This document shows, in pieces, positions 46,501 to 57,270 of a stretch of 64,000 bases of DNA. Within the stretch, counting starts at the first letter, position 1. Each line of letters starts with the position of its first letter. This DNA is from Aporrectodea caliginosa (lineage: Eukaryota; Annelida; Clitellata; Crassiclitellata; Lumbricidae): contig JACEVL010000109.1 of assembly GCA_020284085.1 (NCBI GenBank), positions 1-64,000 of the forward strand, given 5' to 3'. The notes under the pieces were generated by a model. It was not told the origin of the DNA. It ran no database searches and worked only from the letters and a program-made list of their open reading frames with translations. Made by a program: the position numbers and the translations under genes.

Positions 46501-49500
46501 CACCGCTAACAACCATCTTCATAGAGCAAACCTCAACACGATATTTGTATCCCAAACTGATCAGGTATATCTCAAGAATGGGAGATCTTACTGAATTACA
46601 ATCTCAGCATGTTTTCTTTAACCAGTGATTTAAGTATCAAATGGATTTATACCAGTACTCTCTCTAAAGAGCATTTAGATAAATAATATTTTGCATAATG
46701 AGCAGTAAAACTAAAATCTAAATTCTACGGCGTTGTTGTCAAAATGCACATGGAATCAATCGATGTCCACTTCAAGTGAGTCAGAATCCATTAGAGAAAT
46801 GATCCGTCAGAGAAAAGCTTCGTAGGGCAAGCAAGCAAGCAGAAATAGATGACTTTTAAATCACAAAAAACCCTTGGATCATAGCTAATTGGTATTTATA
46901 CTGGATTGAATGCATTCCTTGGTCTTTCTTTGCCTCTATTTCATAAACGATTGAAAACCATTTTGTTCAAACAGGTCTGGTTTCCCTCAATAGGATGTAA
47001 GTTCGATACCCGCTAGCCTAGGCCCATAAGGTTGACTCAGCCTTCCACACCCTAGGGGTGATGGTAAAATGTGCAGGAAGACAGATGGGCACCTTGCAGG
47101 CTGCCACACAGTTAAATTCGACTCCTGTTAAACTTGTTATCATCTGCAACTACTACATCATCTAATCTTACTGCGTATTTGTCAGTTGGAATTAATACAC
47201 TAACATTATTATTATTATTACCTGTGTACTACGACCAATTGTAAAGCATGTATGACCAATTGTAAAGCATGTTTGAGTAATGCCTGCTAGTAATAGGGCG
47301 ACCCTGTTAGCGGAACCTTTTGTTCCTTTGGGTCTTCCCATTGTCACTGGATTGTCTTGCCTGTCTAATTGCTGAATGTGAATTGTTTGGTGAACAATAA
47401 AGTATTGATTGATTGATTGATTACAATCACAGTTTACTTTTACCTGTTTGGTCAGTTGCATCGGCCTGGTCGACAGAACTTGCATAGCAGTGGTCGTGCT
47501 CCATGTCACCAATTTCCGTCTGATCGTCAGCAAATCGTCTTCGTGGAAGTTTTCTCTTCACGGTCATTCGCAGAGGAGGAAATGGAACGTCAAAAAGCGT
47601 AGGTACTGCTTTGGGAATAAGACCGAGAGACTTCTCATCCTTGTCCATCCACTGATCATCGTCAAAATGCGTCTCGCATAGAACTGCAGTTCTGTGGAGG
47701 TACTCGGCTGACTTTCCTCTCAAATCCAGTCTCCTTGTGTGCTGAACCCAAACGTTACTCCTGACGATACAATATAATGAAAAATTAAAAGTTTTCAGTT
47801 GCAAATTACAAGAAACTTTAGCAATGAGGTCTTTGGCAACTTAAATGAGATAGTCGTGGGGAACTTTAAATGAGACGGTCTTTGGAACCTTCAATGAAGA
47901 AATCCTTGGAACCTTGATGAGCACGGCTTAGAAAACTAAATGTGGTAGTCTTTGGAACTTTTAACCCTTTAACAACGAGCATGTACTAAAATTTATGGAA
48001 AATCAATGCAGCTTGCAGTTAAAGGGTTAACAAAACGGTTTGTGGAGCCTTAATGACTTGGTCTTTCAAATCTTAAGAAGGTGGTCTTCAGGAAAGCAAG
48101 CAAACACAAGACCTTCAAGAGTTTACATAAAAATATCACTGACAATACATAAAAATATCACTGACAATACAATTGATCAGAGATAAACAAGTACCCATAA
48201 CAATTTCTTCCAAAATGCTGTTTACAGTATATTAACCTAATATTCAAGTTAATCTACATGGTGCAGACAAGTCATACATCTCATCTCTACAGCCATTCAA
48301 ACAATATTTCTCAGTCTTATAAAGAATATTTATGCACAAAACTTTACGAATAACAGGCTATTAAAACAAAATCAAGTTCCCACATGCCTTGCCTGATCCT
48401 TTGGAAATCGTAAAAATTTCATTCCTGGGCATTTCTGCCGTGTATTTCTGCAGTTTAGCCCAGCACAAATGTTCACCATTTCATCTGCATCAACCTTTTT
48501 AACAAGACAAAAAGAACCAGAGTCAGCCGACAGCAATAACCAATTAACCATTCATAAATACAATATCAACAAAAACTCAAAAACTTTGTTAATACTCATG
48601 CACCATACAGAGACAAATTCAGGATTTCAAGCTAGAGACACGTCACAATTGCCTAAAGTTAGCTTGCTGTACATCACTCTGCAAACTTACAGGTGGGGTG
48701 CTTTAAGCAGTGCAAGATAATCAGCATCGTAACAATCAATCAATCAATCAATCAATGAAACTTGATATAGCGCCCCTTCAAGATATCTACTCAGAGGCGC
48801 TCCTGGTCTAACCACGGCTCAAAAGAATAGTTTTCAGAGGTATAAAATGCAGGTGAGGAGTTCCTAGGTAGGAGACGGAGCTCTAGAGGAAGCCCATTCC
48901 AACCGATTAGGCCCGATGTTGCATTGTAGAAGTGCGTGCAAATGGGACACTCAGGTCACCGCGGACTGCAGAGCGAAGGGGTCGGCGGCCAATATTGGCA
49001 GAAATGGAGTGTAACAGTCTTGGATGCACGCATGTCTAAGTACGTATGGGAGCAGCAAGTCAGTGGTATTGCCTAAGAGTTGGATACTAATTAGAAGCAA
49101 CTGACCAGCATATGTAAACTTTCTTTCATGACACCATCATGTCTTTGTCTCCAATGTTAAAATTTCAATAATAAATATTGTTTCATAAATTTCAACATAA
49201 AGAGTGTTTAAAACCTTTCCACTGTCATTATTAATGATAATAATAACAGGTAGTAGTACCACACGAGCAACAATAATTTATTCTAATACTGATTTGGACA
49301 TAATCCTTTACTGACGAGAAGTATTGTTTTCCCAGTAGCTTTTAGAATACCCCTGTCTGTGAAGAGTTAATAAACAGGTCAATCTGCAGACAATACAAAA
49401 TGCCCTCTTCCTCTGTTATGGAGGCATTGTTAAATAAAGAAACTGCTGCAGACAGTACATGCTATTTTAGACTTAAAATGAATTTCTTGTAAGGCAAGTG

Positions 49501-52500
49501 AAGTCAAAGAAATGAAGGCAGCAGCCATAACAAGTCAATCAATGATGATGATGACTAGTACTACAGGCAATAATCTATTCAAACAGTCCAGCATAGGGTA
49601 CAAGTATAGTTTCTGATGCTGGCCTTTCAAAACAATATTCCAGTAGGATGTATGTGCCTCCAATACATGCTTCTGTGTGAATCTGTAGAACTCACCATAG
49701 GCACCTTAGGAGATGTTATTCTGAGCATTGAATCCGTAGATATAGCCACAGGTTCTCGTGAAAATGTTGTCTTCGTCGTGTTCACAGTTTCCTTGCTTGA
49801 CATCCGGGTTGCTACATTACTCGTTGACTCAGTTACACTGATCTTCGCACCTGCAAACCAAGCATAAACAATTATCATGACTGAAAGAAGTTTTGGATAA
49901 ATCAGTGTTCAGTACAAGACAAGGACACTTAAAACGGAAGTTGATGTGAAAGGCTTCAGAAGCTCTAAGAACAAGTCATGGATCCTGAAACAAAAGCTGA
50001 TGTAAATGGGCTCGAGGTCCAGGTAAAAAGCTACAAGCCAAAACTTTTTCAAAGCAAATACATCAACCTGCCATAAATTAGCTGGTGAGGGCTAATCCTA
50101 ATGAAAATATGTGCTCACTGACTAGTTCCTGAGTTAAGAGGCTTAATATACACAGGTTGAGTTGGCTGACTGTCAGTGCCACAGCCAAGTATGCATGTTT
50201 TTCCAGGTACCGCATTTCGGCAGTTAACCTCACATAACAGTGAAGCTCTCTAAATAGTGTCAGTTTACTGTGCAGTTTCAGAAATCATAAAACCTTTAGC
50301 TCAAAGTTAATAATAACGAAAAAATCTATGAAAACACAAATGAAAAGAGGCCACAAAACCTCACTATTTCCATCCACTGCTGTGCTAATGAGTTAAATGA
50401 TAGATGCAGCAGACACCAAACCGTACATTATCCTTAACCCTTTTGACTATAACCTGTTCCTTAACCCTTGGAACTATGACCATCACCCAGCCATCAGAAC
50501 CCATTTGCAGAAAAGCTAAATGTTGAAGGAATATAGGCAATAACCAATAACTGTGTAAATCATTGGTGTCAAGTTTGAAACTTGTTGCATGGGGTAGCTT
50601 ATCAATATTTTAAGAGTGCACAAAATTTCATCATCATTACTCTCACAGTTCCCAGAGTTCAGCATAACTTCACAAGAGATTTGTTGCCAATGAGCCAGCA
50701 TACTGCACTGTCAAACAAGCATATGTGTGACTGCATTATGTATGTATGGATTTAGATCATTTTCCTTACATGTGACAGAGGTTTGCTTCAGCAGACTGGG
50801 CTGAAGCACAATGCTTTCTTGCCCCAGTTCTAGTCAAAAAAGTGATCGTTCTGAATCTTTATTTTGGTTTACAGCAATTCACTTATCAGGGTGGCCACAG
50901 AAATATGATTTCAAAATTCCCTGAGTTTTCCAGGTTTTCTAGAGTCATTTTTTTAATTTTCCAGAGTACATTTTAATCGCTTTCCTATCATATTGGCCTA
51001 AAGATTAAAAGTTAACAAATTTTGAGCGGGCTCCTCCCCTTATAGTCGCACCTTTCCTTGCCTTTTTTATATTGTTTTCCACATAATTGTTCAGGTCAAT
51101 TAGTAAAAACAAAGATATCGAAACATTACTATGTTCACACACCTTTACAGATGCAAATGCAATCACTAGAGTGCAAGTCAGAAACTTAATACCAATGGCT
51201 GGAGTTGGGAGCACCTCTGAGTAGATCCCTTGAAGAGGCGCTATATAAACCCCGAATGAATAATACATACTGTGAATGCACCTAATTGAAACTACTTTGC
51301 CCCCCAATGTAGACTAGTTCAGTTTCTTTAGCTCCTTCATCTCATGCTCAAGGCTCAACACAGCACTGCCTGCATCTCCAGTCCGCTTGGCTTTCTTCGC
51401 TTTGAGATCTTTGATTTTAGCAGCTATCTTCCTCTTCGAAGCCGATCTTGCATCATCTCTCTGCCTTTTGCGGCTTTACTTGCAGGTGTTACATTTTCAT
51501 ATCGAGGTCCAGTACCACGTACATATTGTAGTGTGTAGCATTAGTTTGTCAATAGCTATTTCCATGACACCACCAGCACTGTTGATGGAATCAAAAACCA
51601 TTCGCTAAGCAACTAGAGATGTTTCGTGAAGATTTTCTACCAGCATGTCACCATTCACACTGAAGCCATTCTCTACTGCCACTCTGCCATGTAACAACAT
51701 TGAAATAAATTTCATGACCCACCAAAATGTCTGCATATTCAGTTCAATTGTCTAGATACTTGAAGTAGAATTCAAGTCTGGTGGTGGCTGTGCTGAAATT
51801 CCCAAATGAAGGATTCATCTCTGTCTGTGCTAATTTTCAAAGTGCAGAATATTGCTTTTTCGCCATATTAGTAGAGAGAATATTCCATGACTTGTAAAGA
51901 ATTTCAACGAGACCAGCAAAGTTGTGTTCATCAACAATGCCACCACTATTTTTGCACTCATTGCGGACAGAAACTGGATGCAATCCATATGAAATGTAAG
52001 TTTCTTGCAATCTGACACCATGCACTGTGTTAATTCAGTCTTCGTTGCAAGATCAACATCCTTGAACATTGTACAAACACCAATTTTCTTTTGTATCCAC
52101 CTTTACTTTCATCAACTTTGAGAATGAGTCTGCACCAGCGACTACCTCTTTCTTGAGAAACCATATTAAGAGGCTGCACAGACAATTAAATAATAAGATA
52201 CCAGGACATGTTGTAACGAGCAATGCTGCTATCTCTGTCGGAAGTTTTAGCAAGACCTTCAGCAATGTTATACTCACATTCTGCTCCTAAACAATCATAG
52301 ACCTCCTAATCTCTTGCACAACGAAATCACGACAAAACATGCGTTCAATAATTGATCTGAACAAATTCCCTGAGTACTGGAGGAATCCCTGAGTTTCCCA
52401 AAGTTAAGAAATTCCCTGAGTTTTCCCTGTTTTCCAGAGTTGTGGCCACCCTGCTTATTCTTTTTAGCACTGCCCAGTATACTACAATATATCACACAGA

Positions 52501-55500
52501 TCAATTTGCCATTTCAAAGTTCCAGTGCACAGCAAATGTGCATCTGACACCATGTCAAATTAAACTAAAGGTCTCTATGATCAGTCATGTGTACATATTT
52601 ATGTCCACATGTGTACAGTCTAGAGTACATACGTTTGGCTTCCGTTGAAGTAGAATGATCTGAATCAGATGAGTGCAGCTGTTCAGACGTCGGTGCAGTT
52701 GAAGTGCATGCATATAGATCCTCCGCGATTTGTTTCTTTTGCTTTTGTGCAACCACTAAAACCATAATAAGCAGTTTCATATTTATACCTTAATAGTTTA
52801 TATCAGTGCTGTCCAACCTTTTTGAACCCGCGGGCCACCGAAGAAGTTATTCTTGAAGCCGAGGGCCGCACCATCAAACTCAAAAGCAACGAATAAAATT
52901 TACTGAAAATTATTAGCTCTATTCAAATTAATTATTATTCCATAATAATAATGAATATTGTATGTATGGAATGTATGGCATGCTTTACAATAGTTCAGTA
53001 ACAAAAATAAATGCTCAAGCACCTTCTTCGTGAGTTGTTTGGCTTTGAATTGCGCTTGCAAATTTTTTTATGCGTTTGGTAATCAGTAACTTCTGCCCTC
53101 ATTAGATTTTCTAAATGTTCATCAGTCAAAGAATATCTTTTATTGACTTGATGTTGGTCATAGCAGAAAATCCAACTGCACAGACGTAGGTTTAGGTGCT
53201 TCCGAACATTGTCAATACTTTTTTTTACAACATTTCCATATACTCAATTGGCGGCGTATCCTTGCGTTTGTAACGAAGGGCCATATTATGTTGCATTTCA
53301 ATTATTTCAAGCTGCACTGCACCTTCATCTCCTCTCAATAACTGCATATTTTGTGGCTACGTTAGAAATATCACACGTGAATGGATTTTCAACGAAGAGC
53401 AACAGACGAATGTCTTTAAAACGAGCTCAGAAATCCAATTTCAACTGTTCTAATGATAGTTGGTTCCCGCTCATGTTGAGAACCGTAGACTAGTATAAGT
53501 TTTAGAAATCTAAGCAAGCTTAATGCATCGTATGAACTAGATTTAGTGTTCACGTTGTCAAATGATAAACCAAGTTATGGACAAATAGCTATGCAAGTAG
53601 ACCAGTGACTTTGTCTTTTACTTCATTTTTACAGAAATTGCAAATATTTAGCGAGCTCTGGCGGACCACTTAGAATCAGCTGGCGGGCCGCATTTGGCCC
53701 GCGGGCCGCGGGTTGGACAGCACTGGTTTATATGTTAATGCATACCATTTCACGAGACACACAATGTACAAAAACAACTGGTGAGTCGCAACAGAATAAT
53801 GATCCAAGATGAAACAAATCACTAGGCAGACAAAATGACAAATCAAGAGAATGGAAACACAATGGTCATGTAGGATAAACAACCAAAATCCAGTCTGAAC
53901 ATTAATTAAACACACAATTTATAGGGTCGACTTTTCTGGTAAAATGTACAGTGTACAACAGTTCTCGTTCTATCCTACATGTATACCACATGCACATATG
54001 CAAAATCATGTATGCAACTTCATGTATCAGTATGTATGTATGTATGCATGTATGACTTTTGTACATATGTACATTAGAAGCCTATGTAAGGTCAAGAGCA
54101 ATATCCAGTGTGTTCCAAATGCAACAAATATCTGATTCACTCCTTCAAAATGAAAATAGACAGGACTTTATCATGTAACAGTCGTGTAAAGAAAGGTCTA
54201 CAAAAGACCATTGCAACACTTTAACAATGAGTGTGCTAAATGCGACTGGGAAACCACTGCAGCTCGTCATTCGTTTAAAGTGAAGAATATATGACCTATA
54301 GATCATATTTTAAATAATAAATCAGAATTTAAAAAGGCTGTCTAAACTTCAGTTTTTACCTCTTGGTCTTTTACCGGTCTTTGACATCATAAGATCTTGC
54401 TTGCGAGGCAGAGGTGGCCTGCAACGGAATTTCAATCTTTTTGGTGGACTTGAAAAATGGAATAATGTTGGCACTGCATTCCACACCAAACTGTCCCTCT
54501 TCTGGTAATTCATGAACTGCGTCTCTTCAAAATGGTTGGCACACAATCGACAGTTTTCAGATACATATGCCGTTGATTTGTCCACCAGATCTTGACGTCG
54601 ACATAACTGCACCCACTGCCTGCATCTGTAGTAATGTAAAATTTATGATAGGCACATAATGACCAGGGGCATACCCAGGCAATTTTTTAAAGAGGTTTTA
54701 AGTTTTCAGGGGGTTTCCATTGGAAATGGTCGTATTTTTGTGCAGTTTTAGTTTTCAATAACAGCAATGCATTTATTTCCGGGGGTGGGGTTGAACCCGT
54801 AAAACCACTCCCTAAATACGTCCATGACAATGACACAGTATTACCTTTCAGAATAAAATTCAACCAAATTGGTTTCATATGCATGTAAATGTGTGCAAGT
54901 AATTGGCTTCACTGCATCAAATGTACAATTGTTTTGCAGGTTTGACGATATCAACTGCAACTTTCACACCTAGATAAACCCAAGATGCAAAAACTGCTAA
55001 TTTCTGAGGTCTGAATTACACAAAAGCCAGTACCAATGTACTTATCATTTACTTGAATTTGTTAATGGGAAAGTTAAAGAAACACAATGCAGGTTTCTTT
55101 CTTTTTGAATTAAATGTCAGATGCTAACAACCGCAGACAGGTAGGTCTACAGCATGAAGATTTTCACAATGTCCAAGACATATTTCCAGTTTCATCATCA
55201 GGATCCATGGACCGAAGGCCCGTAGGTGTCCAACGCTTGCATCGGATCCATGGGCCGAGACCCGTTGGAGTCCAATGCTTGCATTTATTTTTTTCTTTAA
55301 GCGGAGTATCTCCACCCATCCGTTCGACCTTCGCTCTTCTCCCTAGGCTTAGGACTAGCTCTGATATCCACTATCTTGTGGTATCAAAGTGACGACCCAT
55401 GCCAGATTCCAACTTTTTCAGGGGTCCTGCTGAGCCTGTCCACCTCGCATAGCGCCCTATTTCCAGTTTAATTGACTGAAATGAAATCGATTCAAACTAA

Positions 55501-55611
55501 CATAAATAGATTTCTTATCATTTACCTTTCTTCATCCTTTGGAAACCGAAAGAAAGATAACTGTGGCTTTTTCTTCCTTGAATTTGTGCAATTAATTGCA
55601 GAACACCACAT
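40564..55611 (-). CDS. Triple-THAP-domain protein (complete, copy 1)
   Basis: Eleven exons, 5' to 3': 55526-55611, 54360-54625, 52633-52755, 49696-49850, 48388-48494, 47444-47760, 45516-45986, 44552-44809, 43563-43750, 41381-41565 and 40564-40729. They total 2322 nt (773 aa), with every junction in phase. THAP1 (1-~82): C3, C8, W33, C57-x2-H60, then AVPTLF. THAP2 (216-~300): C220, C225, W250, C274-x2-H277, AVPTLF. THAP3 (353-~430): C355, C360, W383, C402-x2-H405, then a Gly7 run. Linkers: Lys/Ser/Thr-rich (118-210), helical (509-594), acidic (595-657), amphipathic helix (658-718) and a short tail. THAP domains are zinc-dependent DNA-binding modules; a nuclear DNA-binding role is inferred. All exon edges are GT/AG except exon 5, which needs a GC donor. 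The choice of ATG|GTGAGT for exon 4 and CAA|GTAGGT for exon 9 is by phase. No full cDNA support is available here. Confidence 0.85.
41196..41265 (+). mobile_element. Short TTAA MITE, shared by both units
   Basis: TTAACCCTGTAATGACAAGC at the left, TTTCCCATACATTTTAGTAC, CACTCGTCGTTAAAGGGTTAA at the right (last base outside the core). The matching copy is at 57923-57990, so it predates the split of the two units. Confidence 0.85.
42108..43459 (-). mobile_element. Pogo/mariner-like element, 1352 bp, only in unit 1
   Basis: Ends GGGTAAACCGGGGTTATGTG and the reverse complement of TTCACTTTACCCCAGTTGACCC are imperfect inverted repeats, flanked by TA (42106-42107, 43460-43461). Unit 2 has the empty site with a single TA at 58791-58792. 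Inside are repeated GGGGTAATGTGAAC motifs, including two inverted pairs (about 42294-42328 and 43027-43062). A minus-strand frame at 42580-43005 resembles transposase C-terminal regions. Confidence 0.9.
42580..43005 (-). CDS. Transposase C-terminal fragment
   Basis: About 140 residues with no ATG at the upstream end. It reads IVGDFVKVQYESDFYPAEVM, then CNCMISSKSGWCWPAKRDE, ELWYSIDDI and PIPISSRGVYKF. The order valine-rich beta segment, W-x-W-P, aromatic-acidic and P-x-P-x-x-x-R is what I recall from C-terminal extensions of animal pogo-type transposases. The catalytic DDE part is gone. Assignment to pogo rather than another TA-targeting family is inference. Confidence 0.5.
   Translation of the reverse strand: MSALLTTYAQKTVESDSRPTATDVEPDNDAQPDFDYSMSTVTSAKTVLENMPTTGKRHTNIRPIVGDFVKVQYESDFYPAEVMAINEELFKCNCMISSKSGWCWPAKRDELWYSIDDIKKMLGQPIPISSRGVYKFDNFAH
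44130..44204. mobile_element. 75-bp TTAA element, miniature of the piggyBac at 29497
   Basis: Core CACGTTGGCCGCTAGGGACG ... GCGGTCAGAGTG has the ends and the GTGTTAACAC palindrome of the 860-bp element. It is flanked by TTAA at 44126-44129 and 44205-44208. Unit 2 has the empty site with one TTAA at 59456-59459. Confidence 0.92.
45176..45228 (+). mobile_element. Short TTAA MITE, internally altered
   Basis: TTAACCCTTTAAAATG at the left and CGTCGCTAAAGGGTTAA at the right flank a changed centre. The related copy in unit 2 is at about 60395-60455. Confidence 0.65.
46255..47035. repeat. Extra ~740 bp of unit 1, with an internal duplication
   Basis: Unit 1 carries sequence absent from unit 2 (which jumps near 61510). 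Part of it, 46430-46540, is a diverged direct copy of 46030-46130 (GCCTCG... CTCATTTTTCA ... GATC/GATT-CTTCACCACC). It also holds SINE-like pieces around 46920-47020. Confidence 0.7.
47020..47190 (+). repeat. Dispersed repeat (TTCGACTC family)
   Basis: GGTTGACTCAGCCTTCCACA, GGTGATGGTAAAATG, GCCTTGCAGGCTGCCA and CAGTTAAATTCGACTCCTG. Its orthologue in unit 2 is at about 61540-61705; relatives are near 9927 and 20930. Confidence 0.65.
47215..47422 (+). mobile_element. (GATT)n-tailed retroposon fragment, only in unit 1
   Basis: Starts after an ATT microsatellite, contains GTTAGCGGAACCTTTTGTTC and GACCAATTGTAAAGCATG (twice), and ends AATAAAGTATTGATTGATTG. Unit 2 has only an expanded ATT run here. 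The inverse relative is at 25020-25160. Confidence 0.7.
47961..48030 (-). mobile_element. Short TTAA MITE, only in unit 1
   Basis: TTAACCCTTTAACAACGAGC at the left, AATCAATGCAGCTTGCAG in the middle, TTAAAGGGTTAA at the right. The empty site in unit 2 has one TTAA at 62294-62297. Insertion length is 66 bp including one TTAA. Confidence 0.92.
48735..49016 (-). mobile_element. Truncated SINE, only in unit 1
   Basis: (CAAT)n tail (reverse complement) at the left, then ATATAGCGCCCCTTCAAG and CTACTCAGAGGCGCTCC. GTAACA duplicated at 48729-48734 and 49011-49016. Unit 2 has the empty site GTAAAA at 62998-63003. The tRNA-like head is missing, so it is 5'-truncated. Confidence 0.88.
49305..49371 (+). 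mobile_element. Short TTAA MITE, degenerate, both units
   Basis: CCTTTACTGACGAGAAG, GTTTTCCCAGTAGCTTTTAG and TGAAGAGTTAA. A diverged family member; the counterpart is near 63320-63390. Confidence 0.55.
50887..52453 (-). mobile_element. CAGGGTGGCCAC element, 1567 bp, decayed
   Basis: Ends CAGGGTGGCCACA and TGTGGCCACCCTG (perfect 13-bp inverted repeat). The identical flank is only 5 bp, CTTAT (50882-50886, 52454-52458). Both subterminal zones repeat TTCCCTGAGTTTTCC. Minus-strand frames retain short coding remnants such as LVENLHETSLVAKRMVFDSI and KIKDLKAKKAKRTGDAGSAV. Looks like a hAT-related DNA transposon; the duplication length is unusual. It also contains a SINE tail (51175-51265, GAGGCGCTATATAAAC). 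Confidence 0.8.
52804..53725 (-). mobile_element. hAT (Charlie-type) element, 922 bp
   Basis: Ends CAGTGCTGTCCAACC and GGTTGGACAGCACTG, with an exact 8-bp duplication GTTTATAT (52796-52803, 53726-53733). Near both ends lies GCGGGCC-rich sequence typical of Charlie-like ends. A minus-strand remnant near 53290-53400 reads NPFTCDISNVATKYAVIE, similar to the NPF segment of hAT transposases. No intact ORF. Confidence 0.93.
54222..54282 (-). mobile_element. Short TTAA MITE, diverged
   Basis: CTTTAACAATGAGTGTGCTA, CTGGGAAACCACTGCAGCTC and GTTTAAAG blocks of the family at 63446. Confidence 0.65.
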
Positions 55612-56691
55612 TGTGTCTGTTGAGCTCGTTGGCGTCTACAGAAACACATTTACTAGCAATCACACACGAGTTACCACACTTCAATATTCAAACCTGATAT
55701 ACAATTTATTTGCACAATGTCCATTCTTCTATATATAATTTCCTTGAACGAAAGCCAAGAAGGGAATCCGAGAAGACATGTAAAGCTTTATCATATTCTT
55801 AAATTTCTAGTGTCCCAAAAAATCCAAGTTGTAGCAAACAGCATATATGCATGCGCTCAGTCAAAACAAAAATGACAGGCAAGTCAGGTCAGATTTGGTT
55901 CGAGGTCGACCCAAGGGTCAGTCAGGTAGTCAGACAGCTATGGTGGACGATGCATTGAAAGAGGTAAGGGGTAAAGGAGGAATCAGAATTTGAGGTAAAG
56001 TTTGAGAGAAAGACCTACCGCACAAAGTGCAGTTTTGGTGAGTTAGTACGATCAATTAGATAATTTTGTTATTCTGTGGAGTTTTTTTTCAGTAGTGGAA
56101 CAGCTTCGGCTCTGGAGCGATTGCCAAATTTTAAGGACGAGGTGATGAAGTCAAAGAAGGGCAGAGAACCGCTAGGGTGGAAGAGAAGCTGAAGCGGGCT
56201 GAGCAAAGTGGTTGGATTGTAAATATTTAACTGGTTAAACTTTGGATGGTAGGGGCGATTGAAGTGTGTTGTGATACTGTGCACTCTATATATTCAGGTT
56301 TTAATCCACTGAATTTATTTGAGGAGTGAATAAGTTCAATGCTCGTGAATAGGCTGGTGCCCTGCGCTAGGTTTTCGAGTCAGGCTTTAGACGTTTGGAC
56401 GTAACGATTACGATGTGAATCATGTGATGATATTTGGGGTTTCAATTGGGTGCATAGCGAATATCCAAAACCTCAATCCCGAAATTGAATTTCACCAATC
56501 CATGAAATCTATTTTCCAAGGAGAACAAAATCATCTGTGCAAATCTAACTTTTCAGGACAGTTTTCGAATACAATATTCTGCCCCAAGATACTGTATAAT
56601 CCTTCAGCCCACGATACTATAAGTTTGCCGAATATCGTTTTTCGGAAACTGGGTCNAAATAAATTTTTAAAAATCCCTTTGAAAATTTGTT
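55612..56691. other. Upstream region of the triple-THAP gene (copy 1)
   Basis: 5' flank between the start codon of copy 1 and the start of unit 2. It includes a single ambiguous base at 56656. No second gene is seen. It probably holds the promoter, but no TATA or CpG feature is clear. Confidence 0.5.
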
Positions 56692-57270
56692 TTTGGTGAA
56701 CATATCAATAAAAGATTTCAGGCTCTCAGGACTATACATATAACCAAAACATGACTGTACAGTGTAGATGTTCTAGTTTTGTTCTGTTATTACTATTCCT
56801 GTTTCAGACTACTTTTGAAACTTAATACTTGTTCTTAGCTTGTAGGTGCAATGGTGCATGATACAATCCCTCCCTCTTGCCATCTAATTTTTTTCCACAC
56901 CATTTGACTGCCTTCCAAATCTCATCATATCTTAATTCCTAACTCACTCTTTGTCACAATTTAAACCCCAAACATTCAATTACCTTGACCACGGTTTAAA
57001 GTAAAATTAGTAATGACGACATGAGATCAATTACCATGAAATCCAAACAGCAGCTGGTTATTTTACGGCATCAAGTCATATGGATGGTCAGACTGAAGTA
57101 ACAGTGGAAACCACCTTGACTGCATTAAGCTTAAATATGGCAAGATCAGCAATGGTAAAGCACACTTCACCATGGCAAGGCCGTAAACTGGGTTTATACC
57201 GCGTTTCCCATCATTTAACCATCTAGTCCAAAGTTTATGTTAAGTAACTTCAAGACATATAGAAACCATG

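Larger units (their letters stand above)
40052..56691. repeat. First unit of a ~16.6-kb tandem repeat
   Basis: Sequence from about 40052 (TTTGGTGAACATATCA) is repeated from about 56692. The 7.3 kb available at the window's right end aligns from 40052 to 49909. Copies differ by scattered substitutions of a few percent and by several insertions. Each unit holds one triple-THAP gene. An N at 56656, 36 bp before the second unit, is at the junction. Confidence 0.9.
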
